This document shows, piece after piece, positions 1 through 5,588 of a stretch of DNA of 5,588 nt (the stretch's first letter is position 1; every line of letters begins with the position of its first letter). The DNA comes from Planctomycetota bacterium. GTDB taxonomy: Bacteria > Planctomycetota > Planctomycetia > Pirellulales > Thermoguttaceae. The notes under the pieces were generated by a model. It ran no database searches, was not told the DNA's origin, and saw only the letters and a program-made list of their open reading frames with translations. The position numbers and the translations under genes are program-made. The DNA lies in the NCBI GenBank assembly GCA_013202535.1, contig JABMRP010000970.1, positions 1 through 5,588 of the forward strand, in the 5' to 3' direction.

Positions 1-75
1 GGCATCCACGCCAACGGGAATGCGCGTTTTGTCGTAATCTTCCGAGGCGAGAGTATAGTTGGCGTACTGCGACAT
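1..75 (-). CDS. N-terminus of a probable class I SAM-dependent methyltransferase (partial, runs off the window)
   Basis: An ATG at 75-73 opens 25 codons that continue past position 1. The peptide begins MSQYANYTLASEDYDKTR, followed by IPVGVDA. The Y-D-x-T-R-x-P-x-G segment resembles the N-terminal lead-in of many class I methyltransferases, where the Tyr-Asp and Thr-Arg residues precede the SAM-binding Rossmann motif I. That motif itself (a Gly-rich loop) would lie outside the window. The start is supported by a Shine-Dalgarno sequence GGAGAAG seven bases upstream. The gene follows fpg on the same strand after a 513-base gap, so it probably has its own promoter. The coding call rests on the start, the ribosome binding site and the peptide character. 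The substrate cannot be guessed, and the methyltransferase call is family resemblance from a very short stretch. Confidence 0.62.
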   Translation of the reverse strand, partial: MSQYANYTLASEDYDKTRIPVGVDA

Positions 76-82
76 CGCGTAT

Positions 83-89
83 CTTCTCC
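83..89 (-). promoter_or_regulatory. Ribosome binding site of the methyltransferase-like gene
   Basis: On the minus strand GGAGAAG is followed by a 7-base spacer and then ATG at 75. The spacing and purine content fit a Shine-Dalgarno site, and this decides the start of the partial gene at the left edge. Confidence 0.65.
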
Positions 90-129
90 GGTCAGTCAAG
101 ATGTCGACACGGTTCGACACAATCCGTAG

Positions 130-167
130 GCAAGACAAGATATCCAGTGTAGCACATCGTGTCTTGC
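130..167. repeat. 8-bp perfect inverted repeat flanking the candidate promoter
   Basis: GCAAGACA at 130-137 and TGTCTTGC at 160-167 are exact reverse complements separated by 22 bases. The centres of the arms are 30 bp apart, close to three helical turns, so a dimeric regulator could bind both arms on one face of the DNA. The candidate -10 element lies in the interior. The arms could also pair in RNA, although a 22-base loop is long for that. Confidence 0.4.
146..154 (-). promoter_or_regulatory. Candidate extended -10 promoter for the methyltransferase-like gene
   Basis: Read on the minus strand, TGC-TACACT matches an extended -10 element (TG-N followed by four of six TATAAT bases). No good -35 hexamer is visible 16-18 bases upstream. 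Transcription would start near 139, leaving a 5' leader of about 64 bases before the ATG. The element sits inside an 8-bp inverted repeat (130-137 and 160-167), as an operator-controlled promoter might. This is inference from sequence only. Confidence 0.3.
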
Positions 168-252
168 GGCGACAGAGCGCCGGTTGTGTGGGGTGCGGAC
201 GCAAGCGCCACGCATCCACTCAAAATAGACCGATATGCGAGGGACTCAACGC

Positions 253-296
253 ATCCCAAACCGCGATTCGGTAGTGGTTCAGCTAACACTTGGGAT
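253..296. other. Compact three-way-junction-like inverted repeat structure
   Basis: ATCCCAA (253-259) pairs with TTGGGAT (290-296) as a 7-bp outer stem. Inside it, ACCG (260-263) pairs with CGGT (269-272) around a 5-base loop. GTG-G-TT (274-279) pairs with AACAC (285-289) as five pairs with one bulged G. Only A273 is left unpaired at the junction. Such a tight nested arrangement could be a structured RNA or cruciform element, or it could be chance. No known riboswitch, tRNA or ribozyme core was recognised in either orientation. Confidence 0.25.
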
Positions 297-447
297 CGAG
301 GCGTTGCACTCCCTCTTCTGGCAGGAGTCGGTTTCCTCGTGTCGCAAATCCTTCCTTTTCCCGGGCAACTCCGCGTAACCCCTTTCGAGAACGTAACTTG
401 TGCCCGACCCGTCCGAGATTGCCGTTTCGGAATTCAAAGCTGTCAAG

Positions 448-469
448 AAACGGGGCATACGCCCCACTT
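448..469 (-). terminator. Possible intrinsic terminator downstream of fpg
   Basis: On the minus strand GGGGC, a GTAT loop and GCCCC form a 5-bp GC stem with a tetraloop. Two G-T and two A-T pairs can extend it to nine. It is followed by a short T-rich run (GTTTCTT). It lies about 120 bases after the fpg stop codon. The T-tract is short and interrupted, so termination may be weak or Rho-assisted. Confidence 0.38.
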
Positions 470-588
470 TGCCGGAAATCCCGTTTCGCTGCAACCCGCT
501 AGATCGGGTGGAACAGGCGGCCCAACAGCCATTCGGGCCTAGTGCTTTGTCTCGGAACTCGAACTCGGGTGCAACGAAGGGCCAGCTC

Positions 589-1422
589 CTATCGCTGACA
601 CCCGGGACAGTAGAAGGTCGAACGTCCACACTGCACGATCCGGCGAACGTCGCGATCCACGCAACGGGGACACGGCTGGCCGGCACGTCCGTACACGCGA
701 TGATGATTCTGGTAGCCGCCTTCCCGGTTGCGCTTGGCGCGGTAGGTGCCGTCGGCCAGGGTCGATCCTTCATAATAGATGGCTTCTCGCAGCACCTTTT
801 CCATGGCCGCGTGGATGCTTGCCCAGCGCGCGGCGGAAATCCGATGGCACGCCCGACCGGGGTGTACGCCCGCGACGTGGAGGATTTCCGAGGCGTAGAG
901 GTTTCCGATACCGGCCACGGCCCGCTGATCGAGCAGGGCGACTTTCACCGCCCGGCGGCTTGAGCCCAGCGCCTGTTGCAGCAGTTCGGGGGAAACGGCC
1001 AAGGCGTCGGGGCCCAGCTTGCCGGGGCCACACTTGCGGGCAAACTGCCGCGGCGAAAGCAACTGCACCACGCCCAACCCCCGCTGGTTCCAGAAGAGAA
1101 GTTGCGGCGCGGGACCGTCGGAGAGGAGCAACCGCAGCCGCAAGTGCTCTTCGTCCGGCGGATCGGACAGCAAAACCAGCCCGCTCATGCGCGGCTCGAA
1201 GACGATCCGGTCGTCGCTGTCCAACACCACAACGACCCGTTTCCCAACACGCTCCACGGCAACGATCCGCCGCCCGACCGCGCGACGGCGAAATTCGGCC
1301 GCGGCCGGCGTGATCTTGATTGGATGCAACCGCGACTTCACGCGATGGACGCCACGGATACGGCTGCCGACGATCTCGGCAACGCCGCGGCGCATCGTTT
1401 CGACTTCAGGTAATTCGGGCAT
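589..1422 (-). CDS. mutM (fpg): Formamidopyrimidine-DNA glycosylase (bifunctional 8-oxoguanine glycosylase / AP lyase)
   Basis: This 277-residue enzyme of base excision repair removes 8-oxoguanine and formamidopyrimidines from DNA and then cleaves the abasic site by beta,delta-elimination. All key elements are visible. The N-terminus is MPELPEVET, where Pro2 becomes the Schiff-base nucleophile after Met removal, with Glu3 and Glu6. Lys61 lies in a V-G-K-R segment matching E. coli Lys57. The helix-two-turn-helix segment around 168-190 contains G-I-G-N-L-Y-A-S-E with the conserved Asn174. The C-terminal zinc finger has Cys251, Cys254, Cys272 and Cys275, with Arg267 matching the DNA-binding Arg of E. 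coli. Length is normal for the family. The void-filling triad appears as Met79, Arg114 and Leu116, with Leu where E. coli has Phe. The start is fixed by the obligate N-terminal Pro, although the frame stays open for 73 codons upstream. No Shine-Dalgarno precedes the ATG. The gene overlaps the end of a truncated HAD frame by 17 bases, suggesting translational coupling. The stop is TAG. Confidence 0.97.
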   Translation of the reverse strand: MPELPEVETMRRGVAEIVGSRIRGVHRVKSRLHPIKITPAAAEFRRRAVGRRIVAVERVGKRVVVVLDSDDRIVFEPRMSGLVLLSDPPDEEHLRLRLLLSDGPAPQLLFWNQRGLGVVQLLSPRQFARKCGPGKLGPDALAVSPELLQQALGSSRRAVKVALLDQRAVAGIGNLYASEILHVAGVHPGRACHRISAARWASIHAAMEKVLREAIYYEGSTLADGTYRAKRNREGGYQNHHRVYGRAGQPCPRCVDRDVRRIVQCGRSTFYCPGCQR

Positions 1423-1591
1423 GGGCGATAATTTCGCGGCTGGTGCGTCCGAACGTGGCGGCAAACTGCTCCTCGCCCAACTCCAACCCCTCCTCGGCCG
1501 CCACCATCCGCCAACTCTCGAAGTGCGCATGATACGTATCGACCAGCACCCCATCCATGTCAAAAATCGCGGCAACCCGCTGACGGTCCAT
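1406..1591 (-). pseudogene. Truncated HAD-superfamily hydrolase (beta-phosphoglucomutase-like), N-terminal 61 residues only
   Basis: Translation from the ATG at 1591 gives an unmistakable HAD N-terminus. After a hydrophobic beta strand comes F-D-M-D-G-V-L-V-D-T, with motif I Asp11 (nucleophile) and Asp13 (acid/base). The start of the cap domain follows, ending in an F-G-R-T-S-R-E-I-I segment typical of the beta-phosphoglucomutase/phosphatase subfamily. The frame then meets TGA at 1408-1406, inside the start of fpg. Family members are usually about 220 residues. Motif II (Ser/Thr), motif III (Lys) and motif IV (acidic pair) are absent and are not found elsewhere in the window, so the product cannot be an active phosphatase or mutase. 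The ribosome binding site is good (AGGTGA, four bases before ATG). The frame may persist as a translated leader that brings ribosomes to fpg. It could also be a strain-specific deletion or an assembly join. Confidence 0.75.
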
Positions 1592-1595
1592 TCTC

Positions 1596-1601
1596 TCACC
1601 T
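1596..1601 (-). promoter_or_regulatory. Ribosome binding site of the HAD remnant
   Basis: AGGTGA on the minus strand, an exact match to part of the anti-16S complement, is followed by GAGA and then ATG at 1591-1589. It is the only good Shine-Dalgarno between the giant gene and fpg, so it probably loads the ribosomes that also translate fpg. Confidence 0.6.
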
Positions 1602-1611
1602 GTTCCAAACG

Positions 1612-1629
1612 CCGGGCACAAGTGCCCGG
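1612..1629 (-). terminator. Perfect 8-bp GC hairpin between the giant gene and the HAD/fpg pair
   Basis: CCGGGCAC and GTGCCCGG are exact reverse complements separated by two bases. They lie 15 bases after the TAG of the giant gene and about 10 bases before the Shine-Dalgarno of the HAD remnant. The minus-strand RNA continues CGTTTGG, so there is no real U-tract. The hairpin may be a weak terminator, an mRNA 3'-end stabiliser or one copy of a dispersed intergenic palindrome. It reads almost identically on both strands, so orientation is not informative. Confidence 0.42.
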
Positions 1630-1644
1630 GCTAAACAACATCCC

Positions 1645-4600
1645 CTAATCACTATCCTCGTACTGTCCCAATTCGGCGACCAATCGGCGATACGTTTCCA
1701 CGTCCATCACGGTCAGCGTTTGCACGCAACGGAGCACGACCAACTGGTGGCTCCAGGTCGACGGGTCGCGGCCGATCAGTTCCAACTCGCGCCGGGCCGT
1801 CTCGACCGGATCGATTGGTCCGCCGCGTCGCACGAGGCAGTTCAAGGCGTCGAGCAACGGCCCGCCCTGACGACAGAGCACGCGACGGCAGAGTCGTCGC
1901 GTATTGCGATCGATCTGGCCGAACGTCGATTGGCGAAAAAGACGAGCGATTTGACGGCCGCGCCAAAGGCAGCGACACAAGGCCACCGGCGACCACCACC
2001 GGCGCCCACCGGCCAAAGCACGCACGGGATCGTGCGAGGCCTCGTCGAAAGCAGTCTGCAGCCGTTCGGTGGCATCGAGATATACCCGCGCGTTGCGGTA
2101 GTTGATCGTAAACGCAAGGGCCATTGCCCGAAGCGACTGGGCGGAAAACTCGCTCCAGGAGAACTTCGCCAGCCAGCGGCGAAACCGGCGCACTTGCTGA
2201 CGCCGCTCGGTCGCCAGCCGGCGAAATTCGTCGAGCGTAAACTTATCGCTGCCGATGGCCGCCAGATCGTCTTCGATCTCCGGCCTTCGCGTCGGACCGT
2301 TTCGGGGGGGCTGGCCGGGGAGAATGACCCCCAGGTACTCGGGATCGAATTCGGCCCGCATTTGCAGGCATTCCATGAATACCGGCTTGCGCATTCGGTG
2401 GATCTTACGAACGGCCACGGCAAAGGGGTCGGGCTCGGTTACCGCGGCCGGGTCGCCGACCGTGGGATGGAGCACGTCGCGCACGACTCGCCACACGGCC
2501 GCCAGGGCACGCCCCGCGAGAACAAATCCTAGAAGAAAGAGCTTCAGCGGCAACAGCAGCGCGCGGCCTCCGGCCAGATGTTGCTGGTACAAGACCATCG
2601 GGTTGAACGTACGCTGCTCCCGGGGCCATTGGTGGAACGGATACGTGCGGAATACGCGGCGAATGTTGTCGCGGCGGTCGCCGGCCAGCAACTCGGCGAC
2701 TTGCCGACCGTAGCGCCGCCGAATGTCCTCTTGCACGTCCGCGTCGGCCGAAAGAAAATGGATGGCCGTGAAATCGTTCACCTCGTACCCTTTGCCACGA
2801 CGCGCCGACTCGACGCTCTCCAAGCGCTCGGCCTGTTCCGCATCGTCGGCCAGACGCCGCTGGAACTCGGCCGGCAGATCGAGCTCCGCGATCGGCTTGT
2901 TCAGCCGCCGGGCAAGCCAGTCGATGTAGTCGTGGATCTCGGTAATATCGACCGAGGCGGCCCGCTCGATCGGCAGAGCATGGGCGTTGTAATCGATGAC
3001 CAGCTTGGCCGTCTGCTGGGCGATGCTGCGCGAGATGAAGCGGAACCAAAGGTAGGGCCCCCCGATCGAGCGCCGCGCGTTTTCCAGGTCCAACTGCCGC
3101 AGTTGCTTGCACCGGTTTCGGCCGTAACACAGCTTCGTATCGCGCAGCGAAATCAGGGCCAGATTCCCCAACAGTTGCGTGGCGGTTTTCGTGTCGGTCT
3201 TGTGGAAGGGCGCGCCTTCGAGATAATCGCGCCACAGCAACTCGACGGTGCGACGCGCGTTGTCGGCCTGATGGGGCGCCGCTTGGGCCGCCTCCGGGTC
3301 GACGACCCGACGCTCGAGTTCGTTGCGAAGCGGCTCGGAGAGACGGCGTTTCAACTGGCCCGTGGCCGCGATGAACTGGGCCTCGGCGACCAACGTGTGG
3401 AATTCCGAGGCCTCGCCGGCGATGCGGCGAAACCACAGCCCGATGACCAGCGGCACCGCACACACGGCCCCCAAGACGACCAGCGGCGTGGCCACCAGAC
3501 GGCGCAGCGTTTGGCTGAACGTCTCCAGCGCGGGAATCGATCCGGCGAGAGAGAACACCACCAGAAACAACCCGCCGAGCATGAACAGTCGCCGAGTGGG
3601 ACGCGCGGTCGCTCGAACCAACCGCTCGCCGATCGAATCGACCAGTTGCGGTGCCGTCACCGTGCCGTAGAGATCGGCGAACCAATAGATCCGATCGAGC
3701 ATCTGGCGCAGCAACACGCCGATGCGGTTGGCCACGCGCGCGGTCGTTTCCTGCGGGCTGGGTAACCGTCCGGCCGCCGCCAGATGACGCACGACCGGCA
3801 GACGGCGTACGGCGAACACGTCGAGCGCCCGGCACCAACGCGCCACACTCTCGGCCACTCCCATGCCGATCCGGTCGGAAACACCGGTGGGCGTCACGGC
3901 CAAGAGCCGGGAAACCACACTTTCCAGCGGAATCTCCCGGGTCGTCGGCTCCTCCTCATCGACGCGACCCGTACCAACCAGCGCCAAGTTGGGCGCCTCG
4001 AGCATGACGGTCAAGTCGTCGATCCGTGCCTGAGCCAGCCGGCATCGCGACGCCGACGGCAGCCAGGCAAGGACTTCGGATGCGCGATAGACGTAACGCT
4101 CGCGCAGCGCCGAAAAGGCCGTGCGATAGGCCGGTTCGTCGACCTTGATCGCCGCCTGCTCGAAGAGCACCAAATTTCGGTTGATCAGCGGCGCCAAGCG
4201 CCGCACGAGCCGGTCGGACGCCCGCAACAGAAAACCGACCAGCCGCGCCCCGCGCATGATCGGCCGCGCCACGCGCAGCCATCGGGCCATGCGAGGCAGC
4301 CGCAAGTAGCGCAAGAAGCGGACAAACACAACGCTTCCGGCTACCGTCTCGGCCGTGGCCGAAACATGGGCCATGTAGACCATAAAGCCGAAGGGGATCG
4401 AAGGCAGCAGCATCGTCAGCCAGTAACGCCGCAGGAAGAGCAACCGCCGCCTGGAGAGGCCGATCTTCAAGGCGAATTCGGAAAGGAAGACGATACAGAT
4501 ACCCAGGTCCATCCAGGCAAACACGGCTTCCACCTGACTCGCGCCGGGGGCCAGCGACTGGACACCCGCTCGCCGGGCTTCCCACCGCATCAGCGGCCCT

Positions 4601-5586
4601 TCGGCGATGACCATCACCACGAACACCAACAGAAGGGCCAGAATGAACCGCTCCAAGCCGGCAACAAACCGGCGCCCGAACAGTCCTTCCATCCGGCTTG
4701 TCAGACGCCGCTCCTGCAACTCGTTTTCCAGCCCGCGTCGGCAGCGGAGCAATCGCCGCCGCAGGCCGTTCGATTCGGCTCGCCGGTGTCGTCTTACGCC
4801 GCGCAGACACGTCGCCGTGTCGTCGGACAACGCCTCCAGGCCGCCGATGGCCTCCTCCAACGGCACGTCTTCGAGAAACGTGAGCACTTCGCCGGCCGAG
4901 TCGATCAGCTCTTCGACTCCCCGCCGCAGCGCTTCGGCGCACTGTTGCGGGGCGACGTCGCCAAGCGATTTGATCCATTGTTCGGCCGCCCGGGCACGAA
5001 ACGGCTGCAAGCGGGCCGCGCCGTCGATCGGCTCGCTGTCTTCATCGGCCAGAGTAGCCCGCGGCAATGTCTTGGCGTCAACGTGAACGGTCAGGCGGCT
5101 GGCGGTCTGCCATGTGTAAAACCAACCGTCGGGCGTATCCGGGTCCGGCTGCCCCAGCAGCAACTCGACACGGCGCTGCAACACGGCGCTGCGAAGACGC
5201 GTGGCCCCCCGGCAGAGTGAAGAAACGTCGGGGACCGACTCGGAATCCGTCGTCTCGCGCTTCTGCTGGCCAAGCGGAATACCGCCGGCCGGTTGCCGCG
5301 GGTCCATGACATCATGCCCACCGGGCCCCGTGACATGCAGCCCGCCGGACTCCGCCGCGGACTCGTGCCAGGCCTCAAGCGAGCGGCGGATCGACTCCTC
5401 CTCGGCAAACACGCGCGTAAGAAAATCGACGCCCGGTCCGCCGTTCAACAGGGCCACCAGCGTGCTGAGCCAGCGAAGATCGTCGCGAAAACACTTGATC
5501 ACGAAGGCCATGGATTCGGCCGCGAGCGTCTGGTCGGCCAGTTGCTCGGCCAGGTATCGATCGTCCTCGGCCAGCAGTTCGGTCAC
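1645..5586 (-). CDS. Giant membrane protein with a voltage-sensor-like four-helix domain; function unknown; 5' end may lie outside the window
   Basis: The frame gives 1313 residues from a GTG at 5586-5584 to TAG at 1647-1645. The codon before the GTG is NTG and is cut by the window edge, so the true start may be upstream. No named family was recognised. Residues 1-300 look soluble, with a probable disordered linker near 76-125 and a very Arg-rich helix at 263-306. Residues 314-330, 354-376, 387-405 and 418-441 form four hydrophobic helices in voltage-sensor order. S2 has F367-x-x-E370-x-x-x-K374. S4 has Arg at 423, 426, 429, 432, 435, 438 and 441. The Asp usual in S3 is not seen. About 225 residues of likely cytoplasmic sequence follow, then a two-helix hairpin (about 666-686 and 698-719) with basic residues on both outer flanks. 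A long soluble C-terminal part has one further hydrophobic or amphipathic stretch (about 1004-1033) and Cys residues at 1204, 1206, 1233, 1238 and 1250. No K+-channel or Na+-channel filter motif, no kinase or nucleotide-binding signature and no signal peptide is visible. Role in voltage, membrane stress or transport is inference only. Confidence 0.88.
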   Translation of the reverse strand: MTELLAEDDRYLAEQLADQTLAAESMAFVIKCFRDDLRWLSTLVALLNGGPGVDFLTRVFAEEESIRRSLEAWHESAAESGGLHVTGPGGHDVMDPRQPAGGIPLGQQKRETTDSESVPDVSSLCRGATRLRSAVLQRRVELLLGQPDPDTPDGWFYTWQTASRLTVHVDAKTLPRATLADEDSEPIDGAARLQPFRARAAEQWIKSLGDVAPQQCAEALRRGVEELIDSAGEVLTFLEDVPLEEAIGGLEALSDDTATCLRGVRRHRRAESNGLRRRLLRCRRGLENELQERRLTSRMEGLFGRRFVAGLERFILALLLVFVVMVIAEGPLMRWEARRAGVQSLAPGASQVEAVFAWMDLGICIVFLSEFALKIGLSRRRLLFLRRYWLTMLLPSIPFGFMVYMAHVSATAETVAGSVVFVRFLRYLRLPRMARWLRVARPIMRGARLVGFLLRASDRLVRRLAPLINRNLVLFEQAAIKVDEPAYRTAFSALRERYVYRASEVLAWLPSASRCRLAQARIDDLTVMLEAPNLALVGTGRVDEEEPTTREIPLESVVSRLLAVTPTGVSDRIGMGVAESVARWCRALDVFAVRRLPVVRHLAAAGRLPSPQETTARVANRIGVLLRQMLDRIYWFADLYGTVTAPQLVDSIGERLVRATARPTRRLFMLGGLFLVVFSLAGSIPALETFSQTLRRLVATPLVVLGAVCAVPLVIGLWFRRIAGEASEFHTLVAEAQFIAATGQLKRRLSEPLRNELERRVVDPEAAQAAPHQADNARRTVELLWRDYLEGAPFHKTDTKTATQLLGNLALISLRDTKLCYGRNRCKQLRQLDLENARRSIGGPYLWFRFISRSIAQQTAKLVIDYNAHALPIERAASVDITEIHDYIDWLARRLNKPIAELDLPAEFQRRLADDAEQAERLESVESARRGKGYEVNDFTAIHFLSADADVQEDIRRRYGRQVAELLAGDRRDNIRRVFRTYPFHQWPREQRTFNPMVLYQQHLAGGRALLLPLKLFLLGFVLAGRALAAVWRVVRDVLHPTVGDPAAVTEPDPFAVAVRKIHRMRKPVFMECLQMRAEFDPEYLGVILPGQPPRNGPTRRPEIEDDLAAIGSDKFTLDEFRRLATERRQQVRRFRRWLAKFSWSEFSAQSLRAMALAFTINYRNARVYLDATERLQTAFDEASHDPVRALAGGRRWWSPVALCRCLWRGRQIARLFRQSTFGQIDRNTRRLCRRVLCRQGGPLLDALNCLVRRGGPIDPVETARRELELIGRDPSTWSHQLVVLRCVQTLTVMDVETYRRLVAELGQYEDSD
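4222..4647 (-). other. Region encoding the voltage-sensor-like domain (residues about 314-455 of the giant protein)
   Basis: This segment encodes S1 to S4-like helices and the basic tail after S4. The Phe-x-x-Glu pair in S2 corresponds in pattern to the charge-transfer centre of Shaker-type channels (Phe290 and Glu293). The S4 arginines occur every third residue seven times, then continue at 445, 448 and 455. In known voltage-sensor proteins such a helix moves with membrane potential. The S3-like helix (around Y388 to M405, with L-P-S-I-P-F) lacks an acidic residue, and S4 is broken by Pro431, so voltage sensitivity is not assured. Confidence 0.6.
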
Positions 5587-5588
5587 CA

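Larger units (their letters stand above)
76..588. other. 513-base non-coding stretch between fpg and the methyltransferase-like gene
   Basis: No reading frame here looks like a protein. The open frames on both strands give compositions typical of chance translation, with no family motif, and none has a convincing ribosome binding site. The stretch contains, from the fpg side, a possible terminator (448-469), a consensus-like TTGACA hexamer on the minus strand (446-441) with only a weak -10 partner, a compact three-way-junction-like fold (253-296), an inverted repeat around a candidate promoter (130-167) and two TCGACAC copies one helical turn apart (104-120). Its base composition looks less GC-biased than that of the genes. 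Confidence 0.6.

Noticed and set aside
253..296. Possible tRNA or tRNA fragment in the folded non-coding segment
   Set aside because: No 7-bp acceptor stem with properly placed D, anticodon and T arms, and no GTTCGA-type T loop, in either orientation.
418..446. Minus-strand promoter with perfect TTGACA at 446-441
   Set aside because: The hexamer 17 bases downstream (GGCAAT) shares only three of six bases with TATAAT, and no gene begins for over 340 bases. Kept only as a note in the non-coding entry.
494..539. Small hairpins ACCCG/CGGGT (494-509) and GGCCC/GGGCC (519-539) after fpg, considered as terminators
   Set aside because: Stems of only five pairs with loops of 6 and 11 bases and no T-tract on the minus strand. 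The hairpin at 448-469 is a better candidate.
400..963. Plus-strand open frame of 187 codons across the end of fpg and the gap
   Set aside because: It is antisense to a certain gene for over half its length, with no ribosome binding site or recognisable motif.
1423..1641. 73-codon in-frame upstream extension of fpg, giving a 350-residue protein
   Set aside because: Fpg needs Pro at its mature N-terminus as the catalytic nucleophile, so a fused N-terminal extension would inactivate it. The extension is also out of frame with the genuine HAD sequence in the same DNA.
2405..3838. Long minus-strand open frame (477 codons) in another frame inside the giant gene
   Set aside because: Composition is dominated by Arg, Gly, Ala, Pro and Ser, as expected for an out-of-frame GC-rich read. 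The overlapping frame encodes coherent transmembrane helices and domains.
1720..5220. Three long plus-strand open frames (1720-2532, 2578-3765, 3784-5220) in the same frame, almost continuous, antisense to the giant gene
   Set aside because: Their codons lie exactly opposite the sense codons of the giant gene. In GC-rich sequence the sense codons TTA, CTA and TCA are rare, so antisense stops are rare. The translations are rich in Gln, Arg, His and Pro, with no hydrophobic cores or family motifs.

Overview
The window is GC-rich bacterial chromosome with all recognisable genes on the minus strand. The coding style (high GC, long Arg-rich proteins, a very large multi-domain membrane protein of no named family, short GC hairpins between genes) suggests a Planctomycetota-type bacterium. 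That placement is inference from general appearance, not from a marker gene.

In transcription order (right to left) the layout is as follows. (1) At 5586-1645 is a giant protein of about 1313 residues whose true start may lie just beyond the window edge. It has a four-helix, voltage-sensor-like membrane domain at residues 314-455. Its S4-like segment carries seven arginines at exact i+3 spacing, and its S2-like segment has an F-x-x-E-x-x-x-K pattern. No ion-channel pore or selectivity filter is visible. A second, two-helix membrane hairpin and about 590 residues of unrecognised C-terminal sequence follow. (2) A 53-base gap holds a perfect 8-bp hairpin and a good ribosome binding site. (3) At 1591-1406 are the first 61 codons of a HAD-superfamily (beta-phosphoglucomutase-like) hydrolase, cut off after catalytic motif I. 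(4) Overlapping its end by 17 bases, at 1422-589, is an intact Fpg/MutM DNA glycosylase with no Shine-Dalgarno sequence of its own. (5) A 513-base non-coding stretch (588-76) contains a possible terminator, a compact three-way-junction-like fold, and an inverted repeat around a candidate promoter. (6) At 75-1 are the first 25 codons of a probable SAM-dependent methyltransferase that leaves the window.

The giant gene, the HAD remnant and fpg are close enough to be co-transcribed. The lack of a ribosome binding site for fpg suggests that it is translated by coupling to the HAD remnant, which may be why that remnant survives. The methyltransferase appears to have its own control region. The strongest candidate for something new is the pore-less voltage-sensor-like giant protein. 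Next is the abrupt HAD/fpg junction.
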